This document shows, piece after piece, positions 58,894 through 64,000 of a stretch of DNA of 64,000 nt. The DNA is from Cytobacillus oceanisediminis 2691. GTDB taxonomy: Bacteria; Bacillota; Bacilli; Bacillales; Cytobacillaceae. A program made the translations under genes and the position numbers. The DNA lies in contig NZ_VEEP01000005.1 of assembly GCF_007678455.1 (NCBI RefSeq), positions 208,631 to 272,630 on the forward strand, read 5' to 3'. Below the pieces are notes generated by a model. It did not search any database. It had not been told where the DNA came from and saw only the letters and a list, made by a program, of their open reading frames with translations. Every line of letters begins with the position of its first letter. Within the stretch, counting starts at the first letter, position 1.

Positions 58894-59916
58894 ATGAAAA
58901 AACGGGATTCAAATAAGGATAATCTGATCCTGTTTCCCGGTCTGGGAAAGAGGCTTTTGGAAAAAGGCCTGGATTATTTAAAACAGCAAAAGTACAGGGA
59001 AGCCATTCAATGTCTGGAGCAAGCCCTGGAGCACGAACCTGAGAACAGCGATATATATGTAGGACTCATACTCGTCCATTATGAAACGGGCAACCTAAAG
59101 ATGGCCAAGGAAATCGCGGCGGATATGCTAAAGAGCGGCCGAGGTGATTATATCCAGGTGATCGAAATGTATTTGATGATCCTCGTCCAGTTGAATGAGT
59201 ACAGTGAAGTAGTTACTGCGATTGAAGCATTGCTCGAAGATCGGGAAATCCCTGTTGATAAGCATGAGCATTTTATGAAAATGCTTGAGTTTGGCCGAAA
59301 GATGAAAGATGGGACAGAAAAATATGAGACTGCTGAGATGGATGATGAACAACCAGAAGAACAGGAACTAGATCTGTTTGAATCGGAAGACATAAATAAG
59401 CAGGTTTTGGCTTTAGGAAGTCTCACCAATGTGAACATTCGTCCGTTCATCAAGGTTTTGAAAAAATTTGCAGGTTCAGAAGAGGGCCATCCCTTTATAA
59501 AAACCATGCTGGTCAATATATTGAGAGAACAAGAGTATTCAGAGGAAATTGGTGTAAGTAAATTCGGCTGGAATGAATCTTTTACCCCCACTCATTTACC
59601 TGATGTGAAGGAGTACATTGAGGACAGCGGAGTGCTTCAGTTATTAGCCGATGAGATTGAAAATGATGATCCTGTATTGTATGACCAGGTGCAAAGCCTC
59701 GTTGAGCGGTATTTTTTTCTGGTTTATCCGTATAAAACTCCTGTCGGCAAGCCTGCTGCCTGGGCTGCTGCAGTTCATTTCACTGCCAACGAGTACTATG
59801 GATTTGATGATCCGCTTGAGGAGTTTGCTGATCTTTACGGCAGTCACCATGTTGAAGCAGCAAAGGTTCTTGAGTTTATCAGAGAGTTAGAAGAAATTTC
59901 TTACCCGATAATATAG
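58894..59916 (+). CDS. ysoA: Tetratricopeptide-repeat protein YsoA
   Basis: This 340-residue protein has N-terminal TPR-like repeats (about 18-115; YLKQQKYREAIQCLEQALEHEPEN is one), an acidic linker (140-165), and a helical C-terminal region without a known motif. TPRs bind other proteins; the partner is unknown. Both ATG 58888 and ATG 58894 are possible, but AAGGCGG favours 58894. Its place between leuD and tig matches B. subtilis ysoA. Confidence 0.85.
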   Translation: MKKRDSNKDNLILFPGLGKRLLEKGLDYLKQQKYREAIQCLEQALEHEPENSDIYVGLILVHYETGNLKMAKEIAADMLKSGRGDYIQVIEMYLMILVQLNEYSEVVTAIEALLEDREIPVDKHEHFMKMLEFGRKMKDGTEKYETAEMDDEQPEEQELDLFESEDINKQVLALGSLTNVNIRPFIKVLKKFAGSEEGHPFIKTMLVNILREQEYSEEIGVSKFGWNESFTPTHLPDVKEYIEDSGVLQLLADEIENDDPVLYDQVQSLVERYFFLVYPYKTPVGKPAAWAAAVHFTANEYYGFDDPLEEFADLYGSHHVEAAKVLEFIRELEEISYPII

Positions 59917-59925
59917 TCCAGGCTG

Positions 59926-59953
59926 TTGAAACGAAATAAACCTGTGTTATAAT
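59926..59953 (+). promoter_or_regulatory. Promoter of tig
   Basis: TTGAAA (59926) and TATAAT (59948) are 16 bp apart, with an extended TGT before the -10. Confidence 0.75.
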
Positions 59954-60073
59954 GTAGTGGTTGTATTATGTAAAAATCATTCTATTTTACATTTAATCTG
60001 GAATATTGCTTGGTTAACAAGAGTATTCATCGTCGAATGAAAATGACAATAGATTATTGTTGGAGGGAACTGT

Positions 60074-61363
60074 ATGTCTGCAAAGGTAGAAAAAAGAGAA
60101 GGGAACCAAACGGTTCTAACAATTGAAGTAGATGCAGAAAAGGTCAACCAGGGTCTTGACGCTGCATTCAAGAAAGTCGTTAAGCAAATTAACGTACCAG
60201 GATTCCGTAAAGGAAAAATGCCACGCCAAATGTTCGAAAAGCGTTTCGGCGTAGAATCTTTATATCAGGATGCAATTGATATCCTTCTTCCAGAAGCATA
60301 TGCAAGTGCAATCGACGAAACTGGAATCGAGCCAGTTGACCGTCCTGAAATCGATGTAGAACAAATCGAGAAGGGCAAGAGCCTGATCTTCAAGGCAACT
60401 GTAACAGTTAAGCCGGAAGTGAAGCTTGGCGAATACAAAGGACTTGAAGTAGAAGCATTCGACACAAACGTTACAGATGAAGAAGTAGAGAACGAATTGA
60501 AAGCAATGCAAGAAAAGCAGGCTGAGCTTGTTGTTAAAGAAGAAGGCACAGCTGAAAATGGCGACAATGTTGTCATCGATTTCGAAGGATTCGTTGATGG
60601 CGAAGCTTTCGAAGGCGGCAAAGCTGAAAACTATGCACTTGAACTTGGTTCAGGTTCATTCATTCCAGGTTTCGAAGAACAACTAGTTGGAACAGCTACT
60701 GGCGAAGAAAAAGATGTAGAGGTTACTTTCCCAGAAGAGTACCATGCAGCTGAACTTGCTGGTAAGCCTGCAACTTTCAAAGTGAAAGTTCACGAAATCA
60801 AAGGAAAAGAACTTCCAGCTCTAGATGACGAGTTCGCTAAAGATGCTGACGAAGAAGTTGAAACTTTAGATGAGCTTAAAACAAAAATCAAAGATCGTCT
60901 TGCACACGACAAAGCGCACCAGAAAGAACATTTCGAGCGCGACACTGTTGTTGAAAAGGCAGCAGCTAATGCTGAAATCGAAGTTCCTGAAGCGATGATC
61001 GACACTGAAATCGACCGCATGGTGAACGAATTCGAACAGCGCCTGCAAATGCAAGGCATGAACCTTGACCTGTACTACCAGTTCTCAGGACAAGATGAAG
61101 CTGCTCTTCGCGAACAAATGAAAGAAGAAGCTGCTACACGCGTTCGTGTGAACCTGACTCTTGAAGCAATCGCAAAAGCTGAAAACATCGAAGTAACTGA
61201 TGAAGAAGTAAATGCAGAGCTTGAAAAGATGTCTGAAATGTACAATATGACTGCTGACCAAATCCAGGCAGCACTAGGCGGAAGCCTTGAAGGAATCAAA
61301 GGCGATCTTCAACTGAAAAAAGCAGTTGATTTCCTTGTAGAAAACAGCAAAACTGTTGCATAA
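60074..61363 (+). CDS. tig: Trigger factor
   Basis: This 429-residue ribosome-associated chaperone has an N-terminal ribosome-binding domain (signature [17 protein letters not shown]), a central FKBP-type prolyl isomerase domain (about 155-240, [14 protein letters not shown]) and a C-terminal helical chaperone domain. The start is ATG 60074 after GGAGGGA. Codon usage is that of a highly expressed gene. It lies upstream of clpX, as in other bacteria. Confidence 0.97.
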   Translation: MSAKVEKREGNQTVLTIEVDAEKVNQGLDAAFKKVVKQINVPGFRKGKMPRQMFEKRFGVESLYQDAIDILLPEAYASAIDETGIEPVDRPEIDVEQIEKGKSLIFKATVTVKPEVKLGEYKGLEVEAFDTNVTDEEVENELKAMQEKQAELVVKEEGTAENGDNVVIDFEGFVDGEAFEGGKAENYALELGSGSFIPGFEEQLVGTATGEEKDVEVTFPEEYHAAELAGKPATFKVKVHEIKGKELPALDDEFAKDADEEVETLDELKTKIKDRLAHDKAHQKEHFERDTVVEKAAANAEIEVPEAMIDTEIDRMVNEFEQRLQMQGMNLDLYYQFSGQDEAALREQMKEEAATRVRVNLTLEAIAKAENIEVTDEEVNAELEKMSEMYNMTADQIQAALGGSLEGIKGDLQLKKAVDFLVENSKTVA

Positions 61364-61372
61364 TATTAGAAA

Positions 61373-61615
61373 AGCGTAAGCGCCTTGGTCAGCCCCGACA
61401 AGCACTGGAGGGCCGACCGGTGAAGTCGTTCCTTGACTTCATTGGGCGGACCGAAATCGAAAAGTATAGCCGACTGTCCAGAAACGCAGAAACTGGAGAC
61501 TTCGACAAAGAAGCGCTTTTTGCTTCTGCCGGCGGAGTTGAAGTTTCGGAGTTTCTAGGAGGCGACACTAGACAAGTGACTCGAGGGGCTAGGCGCTGAA
61601 GCTAGACATTTCTCA
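61373..61615. repeat. Dispersed intergenic repeat
   Basis: About 240 bp from AAGCGTAAGCGCCTTGGTCA to GCGCTGAAGCTAGACATTTC. It matches the reverse complement of the element at 13258-13640 over nearly its full length, for example GCCGGCGGAGTTGAAGTTTC in both. It is rich in short palindromes (TGAAGTCGTTCCTTGACTTCA) and has no gene. It sits between tig and its terminator. Confidence 0.82.
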
Positions 61616-61646
61616 AAGTGAATTTTATACTTAGTATAAAAGATAG

Positions 61647-61680
61647 AAACAAGGCGCGAGTAAATCGTGCCTTGTTTTCT
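61647..61680 (+). terminator. Terminator after tig
   Basis: AAACAAGGCGCGA pairs with TCGTGCCTTGTTT around GTAAA, followed by T-rich sequence. It lies beyond the repeat element, which appears to have inserted between tig and its terminator. Confidence 0.88.
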
Positions 61681-61782
61681 ACCATTATCACCAATATACA
61701 TACATAATTTTTTAGCAATTTCCTGTAAGCCGATTTAATGGCCGGATTTATGGTTAAGATGAGTTAGTACATATTTTTTTTT

Positions 61783-61919
61783 CGATTCATAAGCGCGAAC
61801 CTGAAATAGCCGAGGGTTATTATTTCCTGTACCCTGGCAAAATATGATACAATGCAATACATACCTGCTACAATGCAGCAGAAAAACCGTCACTTAACTG
61901 TTCGTTTGCTTATGAATCG
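61783..61919 (+). repeat. Long-range inverted repeat upstream of clpX
   Basis: CGATTCATAAGC (61783-61794) and GCTTATGAATCG (61908-61919) are perfect complements, with GAAC and GTTC extending the match inward. They enclose about 113 bp that contain a TACAAT-like -10 (61848). The structure could be a small element or a folded leader for clpX. Confidence 0.6.
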
Positions 61920-61961
61920 CAGCTTTATATATGTTTTAGAAGTTCTCAAGGGGTGAAGGCA

Positions 61962-63227
61962 TTGTTCAAATTTAATGATGAAAAAGGACAGCTCAAATGT
62001 TCTTTCTGCGGCAAGACTCAGGATCAGGTCCGCAAGCTGGTAGCCGGTCCAGGTGTCTATATCTGTGACGAGTGTATTGAATTATGCACAGAAATCGTTG
62101 AAGAAGAACTTGGTACTGAAGAAGAAGTTGAGTTCAAGGATGTTCCGAAGCCACAGGAAATCCGTGATATCCTTAATGAGTATGTAATTGGCCAGGACCA
62201 GGCGAAGAAAAACCTTTCTGTAGCCGTTTACAACCACTATAAGCGTATCAACTCAAACAGCAAGATTGATGATGTTGAACTGTCAAAGAGTAATATTGCG
62301 ATGATTGGGCCGACAGGTAGCGGAAAAACCTTACTTGCCCAAACATTGGCTCGTATTCTTAATGTTCCTTTCGCAATCGCGGATGCAACATCATTGACTG
62401 AAGCAGGATATGTCGGTGAAGACGTTGAAAATATCCTGTTGAAACTGATCCAATCAGCTGACTATGATGTGGAAAAAGCTGAAAAAGGAATCATTTATAT
62501 CGATGAAATCGATAAAATCGCAAGAAAATCCGAAAACCCATCTATTACAAGAGATGTATCCGGTGAAGGCGTGCAGCAGGCGCTCCTTAAAATTCTTGAG
62601 GGAACAGTTGCAAGCGTTCCGCCACAAGGTGGACGAAAGCATCCTCATCAGGAATTCATCCAGATTGATACAACGAATATCCTGTTCATTTGCGGCGGGG
62701 CATTTGATGGTATCGAACAAATTATCAAACGCCGCCTTGGCCAGAAAGTAATCGGCTTCGGCGGTTCTGATAAAAAAGAAGAAGACCTAGACAAGAAGGA
62801 ATTGCTGTCAAAAGTGCTTCCTGAAGACTTGCTGAAGTTCGGTTTGATCCCTGAATTCATTGGCCGTCTTCCAGTGATTGCGAGCCTAACTCCGCTTGAC
62901 GAAGAAGCACTGGTTGAAATCCTGACAAAGCCGAAGAACGCACTTGTGAAGCAATATCAGAAAATGCTTGAGCTGGACGATGTCGAGCTTGATTTTGAAG
63001 ATGATGCTTTAATCGAGATTGCGAAAAAGGCAATCGAGCGCAAGACGGGAGCACGCGGACTGCGTTCCATTATTGAAGGCATCATGCTTGATGTCATGTT
63101 CGACCTTCCATCACGTGACGATATTGTTAAGTGCATCATCACGAAGGAAACAGTCGAGAACAACATGCCGCCAAAGCTAGTCCTAGAAGACGGTACAGTC
63201 CTGAAAGACGAAAGAAATTCAGCTTAA
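61962..63227 (+). CDS. clpX: ATP-dependent Clp protease ATP-binding subunit ClpX
   Basis: This 421-residue unfoldase delivers proteins to ClpP. The N-terminal zinc domain has C13, C16, C35 and C38. The AAA+ module has Walker A GPTGSGKT (about 116-123), Walker [10 protein letters not shown], the pore-loop region, the IGF loop (KVIGFGG) that docks ClpP, and [18 protein letters not shown] 61962 after AAGGGGTG gives the B. subtilis N-terminus MFKFN; GTG 61953 overlaps the site. Confidence 0.97.
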   Translation: MFKFNDEKGQLKCSFCGKTQDQVRKLVAGPGVYICDECIELCTEIVEEELGTEEEVEFKDVPKPQEIRDILNEYVIGQDQAKKNLSVAVYNHYKRINSNSKIDDVELSKSNIAMIGPTGSGKTLLAQTLARILNVPFAIADATSLTEAGYVGEDVENILLKLIQSADYDVEKAEKGIIYIDEIDKIARKSENPSITRDVSGEGVQQALLKILEGTVASVPPQGGRKHPHQEFIQIDTTNILFICGGAFDGIEQIIKRRLGQKVIGFGGSDKKEEDLDKKELLSKVLPEDLLKFGLIPEFIGRLPVIASLTPLDEEALVEILTKPKNALVKQYQKMLELDDVELDFEDDALIEIAKKAIERKTGARGLRSIIEGIMLDVMFDLPSRDDIVKCIITKETVENNMPPKLVLEDGTVLKDERNSA

Positions 63228-63235
63228 TGCTTCTT

Positions 63236-63268
63236 AAATCCCGGTGAGTGCTCACCGGGATTTTTTAG
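63236..63268 (+). terminator. Terminator of clpX
   Basis: AAATCCCGGTGAG pairs with CTCACCGGGATTT around TG, followed by Ts. Confidence 0.95.
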
Positions 63269-63292
63269 TGTGAAAAATTCCGATTGCTGGGA

Positions 63293-64000
63293 CGATCGGA
63301 GGTGAACTTCGGACAGGTTTGGTGGTAGAAGAGTAAAAGCTGTCCGAACTAGAGCCTACTTCCGACAGGTTTAGTAGTGGAAGAGTAAAAGCTGTCCGAA
63401 CCCGGGTCACCTTCGGACAGGTTTGGAATGAATAGAGAAAAAGCTGTCCGAACCAGAGCCACCTTCGGACAGCTTGGGTGGTGGAAGAGGAAAAGCTGTC
63501 CGAACCAGAGCCACCTTCGGACAGCTTGGGTGGTGAAAGAGGAAAAGCTGTCAGAATCAGAGGCAACTTCGGACAGGTTAAGTGTTAAGAGAGGAAAAGC
63601 TGTCAGAATCATGGCGAACTTCGGACAGGTTAAGTGTTAAGAGAGGAAAAGCTGTCAGAATCAGAGGCAACTTCGGACAGGTTTAGCGGTGGAAAGGGAA
63701 AAGCTGTCAGAATCAGAGCCGACTTCGGACAGGTTTAGTGGTAGAAGAGGAAAAGCTGTCCGAACTAGAGCCAACTTCGGACAGGTTTAGCGGTGAAAGA
63801 GGAAAAGCTGTCAGAATCAGAGGCAACTTCGGACAGGTTTAGTGGTAGAAGAGGAAAAGCTGTCCGAACTAGAGCCAACTTCGGACAGGTTTAGCGGTGA
63901 AAGAGGAAAAGCTGTCAGAATCAGAGCCAACTTCGGACAGGTTTAGCGGTGAAAGAGGAAAAGCTGTCAGAATCAGAGCCAACTTCGGACAGGTTTAGCG
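63293..64000. repeat. 52-bp tandem repeat array (14 phased units, continues past window)
   Basis: GGACAG (CGACAG in one unit) occurs at 63311 and then at every 52nd base up to 63987: 14 positions without a single insertion or deletion. Each unit has CTGTCCGA or CTGTCAGA and, 21 bp from its start, TCGGACAG, an inverted repeat. The spacer GGTTTAG..GGTGAAAGAGGAAAAG varies a little. From 63727 the units alternate in type, giving a 104-bp higher-order repeat. Minus-strand frames through it have no ribosome binding sites. No gene is supported. Confidence 0.95.

Noticed and set aside
63252..63640. Proteins encoded within the 52-bp array (both strands)
   Set aside because: The frames simply translate the repeat, have no ribosome binding sites, and shift or end as unit variants change.
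63293..64000. CRISPR array
   Set aside because: The 52-bp units are repeated in full with no unique spacers between conserved repeats, and no cas genes are in the window.

Overview
The window is a stretch of chromosome from an endospore-forming Bacillaceae bacterium (Bacillus in the broad sense). The evidence is the gene content (sspI, gerE, gerM), Gram-positive style signals (AGGAGG-type ribosome binding sites, frequent GTG and TTG starts, TTGACA/TATAAT promoters, T-box and lysine riboswitch leaders), and a gene order that follows the rplT-to-clpX region of Bacillus subtilis 168 as I recall it. Nearly all genes are on the + strand. I see no transposase, prophage or CRISPR array.

Layout: 1-5.3 kb holds the end of rplT, a DUF1294 gene, a TVP38-type membrane protein, ysdB, a dUTPase, an M42 aminopeptidase, sspI and a TrmH-type RNA methyltransferase. 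5.3-9.2 kb is pheST behind a phenylalanine T-box. 9.5-16 kb carries rnhC, zapA, cvpA, polX and mutSB. 16.4-22.9 kb carries a DUF350 membrane protein with a tiny downstream membrane peptide, then the fatty-acid oxidation cluster lcfA-fadR-fadB-etfB-etfA and trxA. 22.9-31.8 kb is an accessory block inserted between trxA and uvrC. 31.9-46.7 kb returns to the conserved backbone: uvrC, riboswitch-lysC, yslB, sdhCAB, ysmA, gerE, ysmB, racE, gerM, with a sortase and secreted nuclease inserted between sdhB and ysmA. 46.8-48.7 kb is rph-rdgB-ysnB, followed by tRNA-Arg. 49.2-58.7 kb is branched-chain amino acid synthesis: ilvE, then a leucine T-box and ilvBHC-leuABCD. 58.9-63.2 kb is ysoA, tig and clpX.

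The accessory block is the most interesting part. It contains two Fur-box promoters. One drives a lipoprotein made of tandem helical repeats. The other drives a related membrane-anchored helical protein together with an FTR1 iron permease. No EfeO-like imelysin or EfeB peroxidase gene is present, so this looks like a non-canonical iron-uptake system. Between the two Fur-controlled units lies a compact four-gene operon: sugar epimerase, UPF0104-type integral membrane protein, membrane phosphodiesterase, and dolichol-phosphate-mannose-synthase-like glycosyltransferase. A GT-C type membrane glycosyltransferase lies downstream. Together these suggest synthesis of a surface glycolipid or glycan through a polyprenyl-phosphate sugar.

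Intergenic DNA is rich in repeats. There are three tandem arrays with a ~52-bp period, two of them sharing one inverted-repeat layout; the one at the right edge has 14 units in exact phase and runs off the window. There is also a 21-bp array, a dispersed ~240-bp repeat present in inverted orientation near 13.4 and 61.5 kb with a remnant near 39.7 kb, and a ~300-bp MITE-like element near 16.2 kb. FadR-type operators lie at both the fadR promoter and the ysmA thioesterase promoter, linking the thioesterase to fatty-acid control.
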